This document shows, piece after piece, positions 25,982-35,144 of a DNA stretch of 64,000 bases (the stretch's first letter is position 1; each line of letters opens with the position of its first letter). The DNA is from Chitinophagaceae bacterium. Its GTDB lineage: Bacteria > Bacteroidota > Bacteroidia > Chitinophagales > Chitinophagaceae. Under the pieces are notes generated by a model. It did no database searches and was not told the DNA's origin. It worked only from the letters and a program-made list of their open reading frames with translations. The stretch is from the NCBI GenBank assembly GCA_023957755.1, contig JAMLGT010000013.1:1-64000 (forward strand), in the 5' to 3' direction. A program made the position numbers and the translations under genes.

Positions 25982-26605
25982 TTATCTTACAATGACTTCC
26001 AAATCTTTGTTTTCCAATACCCGAAACTTTTCGATATTGAACCCTTGCGGGTTGTTGTCGGAGCGAACAGAATTGATGAGATAACATGAAGTAATCAGCG
26101 TTCGTTTGGTAGCGTTACTGGAACGGATGATAAACTGCCTGGCATAAGTGCGTACCGAATATGGATAGGTATCAAAGTTGCAAACGATGCTGTCCACTTC
26201 AATACGTTGTTGCACATTCCCCGATATAATCCGGTTGTAATAGCCTTTTTCCGACAGGTCTTTGTAATAATCAAAAGCCGATTTGTCGGCGAGGTTAAAC
26301 GCCCGCTTCAGATTATTTTCGATAGCGTTTTTATCCGGCGCAAGCGTAAAAAATAATTCATGAAACCGGCGTACATGCTCTCTTGCCTCAACAGGACGAT
26401 TTATATTGGCATCCTGCGACAATGCGAGCATCAGCGATTTTCCATTATCCAGTACATAAATTTTTTGCCGTTGCAATTCCGCAAAGCGATAGGACTGCCA
26501 TACCGCATATCCTGCTATGGCAATGCACAGTGTCGAAAAAACAATTGCGTACAGGCGTATCTGCCTGAAGCTATTTTCGATATTTCTGAGTGTTTTAAAT
26601 TCCAT
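25982..26605 (-). CDS. traK: Conjugative transposon protein TraK
   Basis: The 207-aa protein has a short cytoplasmic N-terminus (MEFKTLRNIENSFRQIRLYA), one TM helix (IVFSTLCIAIAGYAVWQSYRF) and a periplasmic VirB8-like domain (VHRF... , DKSAFDYYKDLSEKGYYNRI). It nucleates the secretion channel at the inner membrane. Confidence 0.9.
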   Translation of the reverse strand: MEFKTLRNIENSFRQIRLYAIVFSTLCIAIAGYAVWQSYRFAELQRQKIYVLDNGKSLMLALSQDANINRPVEAREHVRRFHELFFTLAPDKNAIENNLKRAFNLADKSAFDYYKDLSEKGYYNRIISGNVQQRIEVDSIVCNFDTYPYSVRTYARQFIIRSSNATKRTLITSCYLINSVRSDNNPQGFNIEKFRVLENKDLEVIVR

Positions 26606-26615
26606 TTTTTGATGA

Positions 26616-27611
26616 TTATTTATTCAATAGCCGGCCACCGATATTCCCAGCAACTGAACCGGTTCCTGCTCCTGCAATATTTCCTGTTTTTGATGCCGTC
26701 TGATTGAGATTACGCATGAAGTTTCCTGCACCTCCTGCCTGGATAACCCAGCCCGCCACCGTCGGAACGGTGAAGTAACCCACAATGCCAATCAGCATAA
26801 AGATGATATACACTGTATTGGATGTGTCGGGAATAAAGGAGGGGTCAGCCAACATCGCGATATCCCGTTCCAGAATAAGTGATTGTATCTTGGCCAGCAT
26901 CGAGCTGAACATATCTGAGACAGGTAACCACAGGTACACACTGACATATCGGGTAACCCATTGGGTGAGGGTAGATTGAAAGCCACCCCAAACGGAAATA
27001 GCAAAAGCTATCGGTCCCAAAATAGAAAGCACGATGAGAAAGAAAGTTCGGATAGTGTCTATAACTAATGCCGCAGCCTGAAAAATAACTTCCAGTAATT
27101 CACGAAACCAATCTCTGATACTTTTCTTAATACTATATATACCTCTTTCCATGTACATGCCTGTCATAGTGGCCAGGTCGGATGGAGACCAACCCAATTC
27201 ATCCAGTTTTTTATCAAATTCCTCATCGCTCACGAGATAGGCTGTTTCAGGATTGCGAAGCAAGGCTTCTTTTTCCAACTGGTCTTTTTGTTCCTGTAGC
27301 TCATTCAGGTCAAGTACCTGATTGTCGAGGATGCCATGTGCGCCTTTTACTACCGGACTCATCACCGCATTGATAGTTCCCAAAACAATCGTCGGAAAAA
27401 ACATGATACAAATCCCTATTGCAAAAGGTCTCAAAAGTGGAAATACGTCTATTGGCTCCGCCTGGCTCAGCGCCTGCCAAACCTTTAATGCCACATAAAA
27501 CAGGGCTCCTAATCCGGCAATCCCTTTTGCCACCGCTGCCATATCAGCCGATAACGGTATCATCTCATCGTACAGCGCACGCAGGAGTTCGTGAAGATTA
27601 TTCCATTCCAT
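26616..27611 (-). CDS. traJ: Conjugative transposon protein TraJ
   Basis: The 331-aa protein is polytopic: N-terminal NNLHELLRALYDEMIPLSADM, TM segments around VAKGIAGLGALFYVALKVWQ, LLRPFAIGICIMFFPTIVLG, TFFLIVLSILGPIAFAISVW, VYIIFMLIGIVGYFTVPTVA, and a Gly-rich end. It is the VirB6/TrbL-like channel protein. It lies 4 bases from TraI. Confidence 0.9.
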   Translation of the reverse strand: MEWNNLHELLRALYDEMIPLSADMAAVAKGIAGLGALFYVALKVWQALSQAEPIDVFPLLRPFAIGICIMFFPTIVLGTINAVMSPVVKGAHGILDNQVLDLNELQEQKDQLEKEALLRNPETAYLVSDEEFDKKLDELGWSPSDLATMTGMYMERGIYSIKKSIRDWFRELLEVIFQAAALVIDTIRTFFLIVLSILGPIAFAISVWGGFQSTLTQWVTRYVSVYLWLPVSDMFSSMLAKIQSLILERDIAMLADPSFIPDTSNTVYIIFMLIGIVGYFTVPTVAGWVIQAGGAGNFMRNLNQTASKTGNIAGAGTGSVAGNIGGRLLNK

Positions 27612-27614
27612 AGG

Positions 27615-28247
27615 TTACCAATATTTCTGTTCAGCAGTTCCGTATAGCTCCAATACTCTTTTTGTATTGTTCTGTTTTTTAGCCCTCAAAATGCTTACGG
27701 AGATATTTTTGTTGGTATAGTAGCGAACAAGGTTGTGATAATCCTTCACCTCCTTATACACCCGCTCTATGACGTCCATGCGTTCCTTGTCGTTCAGGGA
27801 GAGGCCGGTAGAAGTGATAATCAACTTTAGTTCTTTCAACAGCTCTGTACTTTCGTTAAGCAGCGCCGAGTAGCCGTTGGCTATCGCCATCAATTCCTGA
27901 GAGGAAAAATTGGGGTCACTTATCATCTTGCCGAAGTTCTTTACATAGATTTCGGATACATCCCCCACCATCAGGACAGTGAGTTGTACCTTGCGGGCAT
28001 CTTTCACAAGGTTGTTGACAGCCTGCAGCTTATCGTAATATTCTTTTCCCTGTTCATATACCTTTTTTACTTCGTTGAAGTTCTTGATGACATTGCTGAC
28101 GGTAGCCGATGTTTGTACAATTTCGTTGGCGGAGTTGACGATACCGGATGCAAGATTTGAAGGGTCATGAACCACCCATTGTGCATGGACGGGAGGTGTT
28201 ACGGCAGAAAGAAATGCCAAACACACCAGTAATTTTAGTTTTTTCAT
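27615..28247 (-). CDS. traI: TraI-type DUF4141 protein
   Basis: The 210-aa protein has a signal peptide (MKKLKLLVCLAFLSAVTPPVHA) followed by the DUF4141 start QWVVHDPSNLASGIVNSANEI and a long helical region (NEVKKVYEQGKEYYDKLQAV). It is a periplasmic VirB5-like factor. It lies between the VirB4-like traG and traJ. Confidence 0.88.
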   Translation of the reverse strand: MKKLKLLVCLAFLSAVTPPVHAQWVVHDPSNLASGIVNSANEIVQTSATVSNVIKNFNEVKKVYEQGKEYYDKLQAVNNLVKDARKVQLTVLMVGDVSEIYVKNFGKMISDPNFSSQELMAIANGYSALLNESTELLKELKLIITSTGLSLNDKERMDVIERVYKEVKDYHNLVRYYTNKNISVSILRAKKQNNTKRVLELYGTAEQKYW

Positions 28248-28267
28248 TGTGTCTGATTTTTGAATAA

Positions 28268-30775
28268 TTAATAATTGTTTGTCTTTTCACGTCGCTGTTG
28301 AGCGATGCGTTTAATGGCCTGTTCCATGTCGCCATTTAATTCGGAAGCCAGGTGCATGACCTCCATTTTTTCTGTTTCTTCGGTTGTATAGGTCAGATAT
28401 TCTTCGGGCGATACCTCTGTGGCATATACGGCAGAGTGGGAACCACCCAGTCCAATCCATACTTCTTTGTAGAGCCTTGACGGATGGTTATTCATATTGA
28501 TGGAAAGTATTTGGGACTTCTCTTTTTCCGTCAGTCCCAGCATCGCCTGGATATCGTCAAACTTGTTCATGTACTTGCGCTGGTCAAGTAATATTTTACA
28601 GTCGCTGTTGTTGATGATACTTTCTTTGACAATGGGCGATTGAATGATGTCATCCACTTCCTGTGTAACCACAATTGCTTCACCGAAGAATTTTCGGACA
28701 GTTTTAAAAAGATATTTGATGTATTCTGCCATGCCCTCCTTTGCAATGGCCTTCCACGCTTCTTCAATAAGAATGAGCTTCCGTACACCTTTCAGCCTGC
28801 GCATCTTATTGATAAAGACTTCCATGATAATAATGGTGACTATCGGGAACAATATCTTGTGGTCTTTAATCGCATCAATTTCGAACACGATAAAGCGTTT
28901 GGAGAGCAGGTCTAACTGCTTATCTGAATTCAACAGATAATCATACTCTCCACCCCGATAATAAGGCTCTAAAACATTCAGAAAATTGGCGATGTCGAAA
29001 TCCTTTTCTCTCACCTGTTTTTCTTTCAATACCGTCCTGTATTCTCCCTTTACATACTCATAGAAACCCTTGAATGACGGGAATTCATGGTATTGACCGA
29101 TACGTTCAAGATAGCCGCTCACAGCATTGGACAATGCAACCTCTTCAGAGCGGGTGGGAGGTTCATCATCCCGTTTCCAAAGAGTCAGAATGAGCGTTTT
29201 GATGCTTTCTTTTTTTTCGATGTCGAAAACACCATCATCAGTATAAAAGGGGTTGAATGCAATCGGATTGTCTTCGGTATAGGTAAAATAAATACCGTCT
29301 TCGCCCCCTGTTTTTCCCTTAATCAAATCGCATAATCCCTGATAACTATTACCGGTATCTACCAGCAATACATGGGCGCCTTGTTCGTAATACTGACGTA
29401 CCAGATGGTTGGTGAAGAAGGATTTGCCTGAACCAGAAGGACCAAGGATAAACTTGTTCCGGTTGGTAATGATACCCCGTTTTAGCGGCAAGTCTGAAAT
29501 GTCTATGTGAATGGGCTTACCGGTGAGCCTGTCAGCCATCTTGATACCAAATGGAGACAGGGAACTTTGGTAGTTGGTTTCTTCGGTGAAGAAACACAAT
29601 GCCGGTTCAATAAACGTATAGAAACTCTCTTCATTTGGGAAATCTCCCGCATTGCCGGGCATTGCCGCCCAATACAATGTGGCGGTATCAACGGTATTTT
29701 GGCGGGGTTTGCATTCCATCAGAGCCAGGGCACTGCCGGTGTCATTTTTTATCTGCTTTAGTTCGTAGGGATTATCCGACCAGGCCATCACGTTGAAATG
29801 AGCGCGGATAGACGAAAGGCCGAAGCTGTGCGCCTCATTCAGGTACTTTTCAATCCACTCTTTATTAATCTGATTGGCACGGCTATACCTGGCAAGTGAA
29901 TGCATATTGCGTGCAGACTTTTCAAACTTGCGAAGATTCTCCTCACTGTTATCTAAAAACAGATATTGGTTGTAGATATGGTTGCAGCTAAGGAGGAGGC
30001 CTACCGGAGCAGCAAAGGACAAATGACAGTCACTTCTGTCTGTAGATAGCTTTTCGTACCGCATATTTGCGGACACCGTGTTGGGCAAATCATCAGTATC
30101 TGAAAGCGTATGCAGGCACAGCCTGTGATTACCGATTCGGACGTCTTCTGCGCCTAATGCGATATCCTGCATTGCGGTGCCGGCTTCCGTTGAAAGCGTG
30201 AGGTATTGTTCCAGCAATCCCTGCTTATCATTTGTACCGATAATTTCCTCTTCGGTCAGGCGCTCCAGTTTTAGTAACCCACTGTCATTGATGATGCCTT
30301 CAAATTGGGCAACGGTTTCCATGAATCGGCGAATAACTTCTTTATCCCTGATTTCCTTCGGAATAAGAACGCCTCTGCAAAGCGATGAGAAATTGCTTTG
30401 CGTCCGCATCCGCTCCTTGGTAGTCTTGGTTAAAAAGAGGTAGCAGTAATGGTTTAGGAAAGGCCGTTCGCTAAAGTGCTGTTGGTATGCCCTGGATAAA
30501 AAACTCCATTCCCCATTCGCGATATGCGGAGTATAACTTTCTTTAATGAACCAATCCTGCTTGTGAATGATGGAATAGTCTGGCAGTGTTCTGATAGCCT
30601 TATGCCAGGCAGAATGAATAGCATCATATTCCGCAGTGGCTACGGTAAACAACTCCGGCAGATGTACCCGAAAACAGGCTGTAATATCTGCATCTTTGGA
30701 TATGATGCAGTTGTTTTCTACAGCCAGTAACGGGAGCTTATTTTCAAGCGTTACAGCTTTTCCTGTGTTCCTCAT
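28268..30775 (-). CDS. traG: TraG family VirB4-like conjugation ATPase
   Basis: The 835-aa protein is the motor ATPase of the transfer channel. Walker A LGPSGSGKSFFTNH lies near residue 445, Walker B KLILIEEAWKAI near residue 668, and FKTVRKFFGEAIVVTQEVDD follows. The N-terminal half is the CagE/TrbE/VirB4 domain. It overlaps traF by four bases, so translation is coupled. Confidence 0.95.
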   Translation of the reverse strand: MRNTGKAVTLENKLPLLAVENNCIISKDADITACFRVHLPELFTVATAEYDAIHSAWHKAIRTLPDYSIIHKQDWFIKESYTPHIANGEWSFLSRAYQQHFSERPFLNHYCYLFLTKTTKERMRTQSNFSSLCRGVLIPKEIRDKEVIRRFMETVAQFEGIINDSGLLKLERLTEEEIIGTNDKQGLLEQYLTLSTEAGTAMQDIALGAEDVRIGNHRLCLHTLSDTDDLPNTVSANMRYEKLSTDRSDCHLSFAAPVGLLLSCNHIYNQYLFLDNSEENLRKFEKSARNMHSLARYSRANQINKEWIEKYLNEAHSFGLSSIRAHFNVMAWSDNPYELKQIKNDTGSALALMECKPRQNTVDTATLYWAAMPGNAGDFPNEESFYTFIEPALCFFTEETNYQSSLSPFGIKMADRLTGKPIHIDISDLPLKRGIITNRNKFILGPSGSGKSFFTNHLVRQYYEQGAHVLLVDTGNSYQGLCDLIKGKTGGEDGIYFTYTEDNPIAFNPFYTDDGVFDIEKKESIKTLILTLWKRDDEPPTRSEEVALSNAVSGYLERIGQYHEFPSFKGFYEYVKGEYRTVLKEKQVREKDFDIANFLNVLEPYYRGGEYDYLLNSDKQLDLLSKRFIVFEIDAIKDHKILFPIVTIIIMEVFINKMRRLKGVRKLILIEEAWKAIAKEGMAEYIKYLFKTVRKFFGEAIVVTQEVDDIIQSPIVKESIINNSDCKILLDQRKYMNKFDDIQAMLGLTEKEKSQILSINMNNHPSRLYKEVWIGLGGSHSAVYATEVSPEEYLTYTTEETEKMEVMHLASELNGDMEQAIKRIAQQRREKTNNY

Positions 30776-31104
30776 ATCCTATCTGGTTTAGTGCTGGTTT
30801 TTAAATAGCGGTGTACAGCTCTTCGGCGGATAATGTATCCGGGATGTTTCTTTTTTGCACGCTGCTTCATCAGTCCGTGTTCTCCGTACTTGCTGTTCAG
30901 TGCAAATGTTTGCCAGACAATGAGCGATGCACCACCCACTCCGATAAACAGGCAGATGTAGGAGTATACGCCTGCCATGTACAGTATCATTACCAGAATA
31001 AGTACAGCCAGTAAACTTCCGCCGAAAATGAACAGATACTGTGCTTTTAATCCTTTGAACTCTGCAGTTTTTCCAATACCCTTGTTGATGTTGTGGCTAC
31101 TCAT
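30772..31104 (-). CDS. traF: Conjugative transposon protein TraF (DUF4133)
   Basis: The 110-aa protein has two TM helices (YLFIFGGSLLAVLILVMILY and YICLFIGVGGASLIVWQTFA) after a KGIGKTAEFKGLKAQ N-terminus, the VirB3-like DUF4133 layout, and a basic C-terminus. Order E-F-G is canonical. Confidence 0.9.
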   Translation of the reverse strand: MSSHNINKGIGKTAEFKGLKAQYLFIFGGSLLAVLILVMILYMAGVYSYICLFIGVGGASLIVWQTFALNSKYGEHGLMKQRAKKKHPGYIIRRRAVHRYLKTSTKPDRI

Positions 31105-31113
31105 AGGATTGGC

Positions 31114-31419
31114 TTAAAGGAAGAAGGAGCGAAGGATGGTGGCAGCAACGATTAAGAAGATACAGGCTCCAAACCACGATGCAGCAGTCTTGGAAGTATC
31201 GGGGTCGCCGCTACTGAATTTGTTGTACACTTTTACGCCTCCAATTAGCCCCACCACTGCACCGATGGCATAGATTAGTTTGGTGGCCGGGTCAAAATAA
31301 GAGGTTACCATTTGTGTCGCTTCATCAATCCCTGCACCTCCGTTTCCCTGTGCTAATGCACTCATCGCCGACAGCAGTAATACTCCTGTCAGCAGCATCT
31401 TTTTCTTTTGTCTTTCCAT
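31114..31419 (-). CDS. traE: Conjugative transposon protein TraE (DUF4134)
   Basis: The 101-aa protein has a signal peptide (LLTGVLLLSAMSALAQGNG) and two TM helices (TKLIYAIGAVVGLIGGVKVY and SWFGACIFLIVAATILRSFF), a VirB2-like pilin-type subunit. It is the first gene of the E-N half operon; the region upstream contains a small CCTGC-GTTCG-GCAGG hairpin (31453-31467). Confidence 0.9.
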   Translation of the reverse strand: MERQKKKMLLTGVLLLSAMSALAQGNGGAGIDEATQMVTSYFDPATKLIYAIGAVVGLIGGVKVYNKFSSGDPDTSKTAASWFGACIFLIVAATILRSFFL

Positions 31420-32027
31420 GATTAAACTGAATTATTTTGTTAGTACTTTCCTGCGTTCGGCAGGTCTTCGAAACAAAAATGGAATGGAAAGAAAAGCAGT
31501 ATATAAAGGTGGCTGTAGAAGGAATAGCTTGGCGTTGAGAGGCAAGTTAAAGTATTCGAAAAGTGATTCAGTGAACTGTCTATCTGATTATAAGCATTTT
31601 AAAATATTATTCCTTCTATCGGGGGAAACAATAGAAATTAATATGACTTAAAATCGATGTGAAAATGAAGAAGAAAAAGTATTGAGCATTTAAAGATTGG
31701 TAATGCTCAAGGTCAAGCTACCTATGTGTGGCCAATTTACAAAATGAAATGGAGCGAGACTGTTTAACAAAACTAAAATATGTGAATATCTACAGCTAAC
31801 TATCAACGGATAGAAACGTTTTTCTACTTGAACTAATTTTTAGTCCAATAATAGAATTGATACCGCTTAAAAAAATTATTTTGTGTAGGTAACCCATTTT
31901 GAAAAAATCCGCCTATAGTGGAATCTCTCAGAATAAAAGCGGTAATGAAAGCTACTTAAGACCTACCATAAATAAATGGAACATTTGTTATTTTGGTAAT
32001 CCAAAACTGTCTTTTTATTACCTACAG
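31420..32027. other. Non-coding region upstream of traE and left of the IS element
   Basis: About 610 AT-rich bases. The traE promoter region on the minus strand should lie here, and a 5-bp hairpin CCTGC-GTTCG-GCAGG (31453-31467) is present. The only frame over 70 codons starts at 31418 and is not protein-like. No other structure is seen. Confidence 0.5.
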
Positions 32028-32094
32028 TGTCTTAGCCCCCTGAAAGACTGGACTAAAATAAAAAATTAATTTAGTCACAGTAAATTCAGGAAAT

Positions 32095-32412
32095 ATGTCA
32101 AAAACAAGACGTCAGTTTACACCAGAAGAGAAGTACAGTATTCTTCAGGAAGCCGAACGGGAAGGTCTGGCAGAAACAGCCCGTAAGTATAATCTTGCCC
32201 ATTCAGTAATCAACTATTGGAAAAAGAAATACCTGTCAAAGGGTAAGGATGGTCTGAAAGCTGGTTACCGAAAAGTGGATCCTCAATTACGTGAGTTAGA
32301 AGAGGAAAATGCCAGGTTAAAAAAGATCGTAGCCAACCAGGCATTGGAGCTGGAGTTTAAAACAGAGCTTTTAAAAAAAAGCGATGTCCATTACCGGAAA
32401 GTAAAGAAATAA
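32095..32412 (+). CDS. IS3-family transposase OrfA
   Basis: The 105-aa protein has a helix-turn-helix of IS3 OrfA type (TRRQFTPEEKYSILQEAERE then ETARKYNLAHSVINYWKKKY), followed by a leucine-zipper region (LRELEEENARLKKIV). It ends with KKSDVHYRKVKK. Codons TTA-AAA-AAA-AGC (near 32371) form a run of eight A, a plausible -1 frameshift site into orfB, whose frame is open back to it. Confidence 0.93.
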   Translation: MSKTRRQFTPEEKYSILQEAEREGLAETARKYNLAHSVINYWKKKYLSKGKDGLKAGYRKVDPQLRELEEENARLKKIVANQALELEFKTELLKKSDVHYRKVKK

Positions 32413-32414
32413 TA

Positions 32415-33509
32415 ATGCGCTACAAGGATAAAGCGAGCATAGATATACTTTGCCGGTGGACCGATGTGGCAAAGAGCAGCTTATATTACCATGCCCACCC
32501 CGGTCCCAGAGGTATGAAAGCCAGTACATATACGATCATTGGCGACTGTGGACTTGTGCCGAATAGCTTGGTTACAGATCAGATACGTGCCATTCTCTCT
32601 ATGGATTATTGTGTGTATGGCTACCGTAAAATGACCAAAGAGCTTCAGGAGCTTGAGTACCATATCAACCACAAGAAAGTGTATCGTCTGATGAAAGAGA
32701 GCCATTTGCTGAGTGGTAAGCGAATACAGGTTCAGGGCAAAAGAAAGTGGGTAAAGCATCGTCGTATTGAGACCAAAAGGCCAATGGAATATTTGTGTCT
32801 GGACATAAAATATATTTGGGTACAGGGGGAACGACGCTGGTATTATCAGTTGGCGATAATGGATGTATTCAGCCGCAGGATACTGTGTTGGATATTGCAG
32901 TCCAGTGTTCGGCAGACAGATGTAATAGCGCTGATGCGGTGGCTTGACCTTCGCTTTGGTCTCAAAGGAGTAATCATCCGTAATGATAATGGATCTCAAT
33001 TTATTGCCCACAGCGTACGTGAAGTGTTGCAATCTTTGGAAGCCAAACAGGAGTTTACCCACGTAGCCACTCCGGAAGAGAACGCCTACATTGAAGCCTT
33101 TCATTCCATAGAGCAAAGTGAGTTGATAGACCGGCACAGCTTTTCGAGCTATTACGATGCAAAGCAGCACATTGAAAAATATATGCACTGGTACAACTTT
33201 AAGCGAAGACATGGAGCTATAGGCTTCATGACTCCAATGAAAAAATGGAAAGACTTTTATAGTAAAACATTATTTACATTTACGTTGTCAGGTAAAGCGG
33301 AAACGGGCTCTGCCGGAGGGCAACCCGCCAGGAATAACCTGACCAACGAAGAAGATCAGCAAGGGATGCCGCAAATCGTCCCTTGCCTTTGCGGATCATC
33401 TTTGTTGCCTATACCTCAAAAAACTCAATTAGGGAGTAACAATGATGCTCAAAATGAGCAATCAGTAGCAAACCTCTTTGAAAAAATCGTCCAGTTTATA
33501 GGGGGTTAA
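32415..33509 (+). CDS. IS3-family transposase OrfB (DDE integrase)
   Basis: The 364-aa protein contains the rve core: D in EYLCLDIKYIWVQ, D in IIRNDNGSQF, and E in EENAYIEAFHS, the DDE triad. WYNFKRRHGAIGFMTPMKKW is the usual family end motif; an extra Ser/Gly-rich tail follows. It is in the -1 frame relative to orfA, with only two bases between them, and its stop lies inside the right inverted repeat. Confidence 0.93.
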   Translation: MRYKDKASIDILCRWTDVAKSSLYYHAHPGPRGMKASTYTIIGDCGLVPNSLVTDQIRAILSMDYCVYGYRKMTKELQELEYHINHKKVYRLMKESHLLSGKRIQVQGKRKWVKHRRIETKRPMEYLCLDIKYIWVQGERRWYYQLAIMDVFSRRILCWILQSSVRQTDVIALMRWLDLRFGLKGVIIRNDNGSQFIAHSVREVLQSLEAKQEFTHVATPEENAYIEAFHSIEQSELIDRHSFSSYYDAKQHIEKYMHWYNFKRRHGAIGFMTPMKKWKDFYSKTLFTFTLSGKAETGSAGGQPARNNLTNEEDQQGMPQIVPCLCGSSLLPIPQKTQLGSNNDAQNEQSVANLFEKIVQFIGG

Positions 33510-33560
33510 GACAACAGCAGATGACCGTTTGAGTAGATTATTGCATTTAATGTTAGAGGT

Positions 33561-34001
33561 TTAGTGTTTAATTTCTTTGCCCAACCAAACACCATATTTC
33601 TTCCACTGTTCGTAGAAAATTATCCATTCACAGATCCATGGGATCATTTTAAAAAGTGGAATAGTTAGATTAGAAGGGTTATCTATAATCGGATGGTATA
33701 GACATAAGGAAAGGTCTCTATATAAATGAATTTCTCTATTGTATTTGATCGCTTTGTCGTCGATATATATTCTATCATACCGATAGTCATGGAATGGAGA
33801 ATATGAAAGAAGAACTTTATACTTTTTGTTATCAACAACCAACTTACCCTTGCCTATTAAAGACTTCGAATGACTATTTAGATAAAGGTTTAGCCAGTCG
33901 AAATGTTTTTCTACGAGTAATTTTTGAACAAATAGAAAAGTAAACCAATCTCTCTGATGTAACGTCTTAATATTTCTCTCCAAAATTGTGGTGATTCTCA
34001 T
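33561..34001 (-). CDS. E2-like conjugating protein of short type II CBASS
   Basis: The 146-aa protein matches the E2-like family of type II CBASS. The central YKVLLSYSPF strand is followed by HLYRDLSLCLYHP, where Cys100 stands at the expected catalytic position. The C-terminal motif IPWICEWIIFYEQWKKYGVW is the family's most recognisable part. In published type II systems an E2 (alone, or fused with E1) links the C-terminus of the CD-NTase to other proteins and primes it. No E1 or JAB gene is present, which is the short form. It overlaps the CD-NTase by 35 bases. Confidence 0.8.
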   Translation of the reverse strand: MRITTILERNIKTLHQRDWFTFLFVQKLLVEKHFDWLNLYLNSHSKSLIGKGKLVVDNKKYKVLLSYSPFHDYRYDRIYIDDKAIKYNREIHLYRDLSLCLYHPIIDNPSNLTIPLFKMIPWICEWIIFYEQWKKYGVWLGKEIKH

Positions 34002-35142
34002 TTTTTATTCCTGTACTTAAATTAATATCCCCTTTAGAATTAGTGTATGCATTACCTCCAATTATTAAGCCGCTGGATTTGGCGATAGGATTAAGAGTTG
34101 ATTTAGAATACATCTTAAATTGTTCATTCAGAGACTTTTTATAGATACCCTCTCCGAAAAGTTCGATATAATCTTGCTTACCGGTTTCAAAGGAGTCTTT
34201 TAAATTTTGCCACTTCTTATAAAAGTCAGAAATAAAGTAGTAAAAACTCTCATAGTTTTTATACGTCCATGAATCAGTAAAGTCTTCTTCTGAATTTATC
34301 GGATTGAGTACTTTAAATCTATATCCCTTATTTACTGCTTCTATATAGTTCGACCCTATTCGAGAAATAATATTTTCTATTGTTTCGAAAATAGAATTTT
34401 CCTCCTGATAGAATTTGGCAGAAAGTGTAGTAAGAACTATACTGGAAACTCTAAAGTCTCGATTTTGAAAGTAAATATCACGGTATCTTTTTATCAACTG
34501 AACGGCCCTTTGTAAAGGGGTTTTCAAGTATAATTCTTTAGGTAATTCCTCTGTTTCAATCTGAGATTTCAGCAAGTATCTCTCGTATTTTTTGAGCATG
34601 GGCTCTCCTACTTTGCTTGCGACATTTAAAAACCATCCGGAAAATCCCTTCGGATTCCCAGAAGACCAGTTCCCGGTTCCTTTTTCAGGGATTTTGATCA
34701 TCTCCTTTTCGAAATGATTGGGCATACACCCAGGAAGTATATCCATGTGAAAATCACCTTTGTAATTTAAACGAACGCATCTCCTTTTCTTCTCCATTAT
34801 GGATTTGTAGTATCCGTTTTTTTCAAGTGCTCTTACAAGGGCATTGTATATTTGCTCGGGTGTATAATTATAATACAGATCATAAATATGTAAGACCACA
34901 TCCAAATCAAAATCCTCATCGTTAATAGGTCGTACAGTTGTTCCTATTCGCTTTGAGCCTTGGGCATATACTTCAATGTTTAATCCATCAAAAAAGTCCT
35001 CATCTTTCTTTAACAATTCGGCGACTGAATTATAAGCTGATTCCATTCGCTCTTGGCGGGTTTTATCGAGCTGTAGTTCTTGAGCAATTCGAGCTAGAAG
35101 TTCTTCTCTTTGAAGAACATAATTTTCAAAAATATCTATCAT
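33967..35142 (-). CDS. CBASS cyclic oligonucleotide synthase (CD-NTase)
   Basis: The 391-aa protein is a DncV/cGAS-like nucleotidyltransferase. GSKRIGTTVRP (residues 62-72) and DEDFDLDVV carry the metal-binding D79xD81, and the third Asp is D134 (FHMDILPG). The C-terminal half is helical. It makes a cyclic nucleotide second messenger upon phage infection that activates the effector. The tail ends HHNFGEKY; a Gly four residues from the end may matter for E2-mediated conjugation. Which nucleotides it makes cannot be read from sequence. Confidence 0.92.
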   Translation of the reverse strand: MIDIFENYVLQREELLARIAQELQLDKTRQERMESAYNSVAELLKKDEDFFDGLNIEVYAQGSKRIGTTVRPINDEDFDLDVVLHIYDLYYNYTPEQIYNALVRALEKNGYYKSIMEKKRRCVRLNYKGDFHMDILPGCMPNHFEKEMIKIPEKGTGNWSSGNPKGFSGWFLNVASKVGEPMLKKYERYLLKSQIETEELPKELYLKTPLQRAVQLIKRYRDIYFQNRDFRVSSIVLTTLSAKFYQEENSIFETIENIISRIGSNYIEAVNKGYRFKVLNPINSEEDFTDSWTYKNYESFYYFISDFYKKWQNLKDSFETGKQDYIELFGEGIYKKSLNEQFKMYSKSTLNPIAKSSGLIIGGNAYTNSKGDINLSTGIKNENHHNFGEKY

Positions 35143-35144
35143 TA

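Larger units (their letters stand above)
32028..33513 (+). mobile_element. IS3-family insertion sequence, complete
   Basis: The left end TGTCTTAGCCCCCT and right end (read inward) TGTCTTAACCCCCT are near-perfect terminal inverted repeats, and both continue to ACTGGAC. ACAG lies immediately outside both ends (32024-32027 and 33514-33517), a 4-bp target duplication. Length is 1486 bp, with orfA and orfB inside. It sits just downstream of the CBASS E2-like gene. Confidence 0.93.

Noticed and set aside
31418-31651. A 77-aa plus-strand frame upstream of the IS element
   Set aside because: No recognisable pattern and poor composition; it lies in the traE promoter region.
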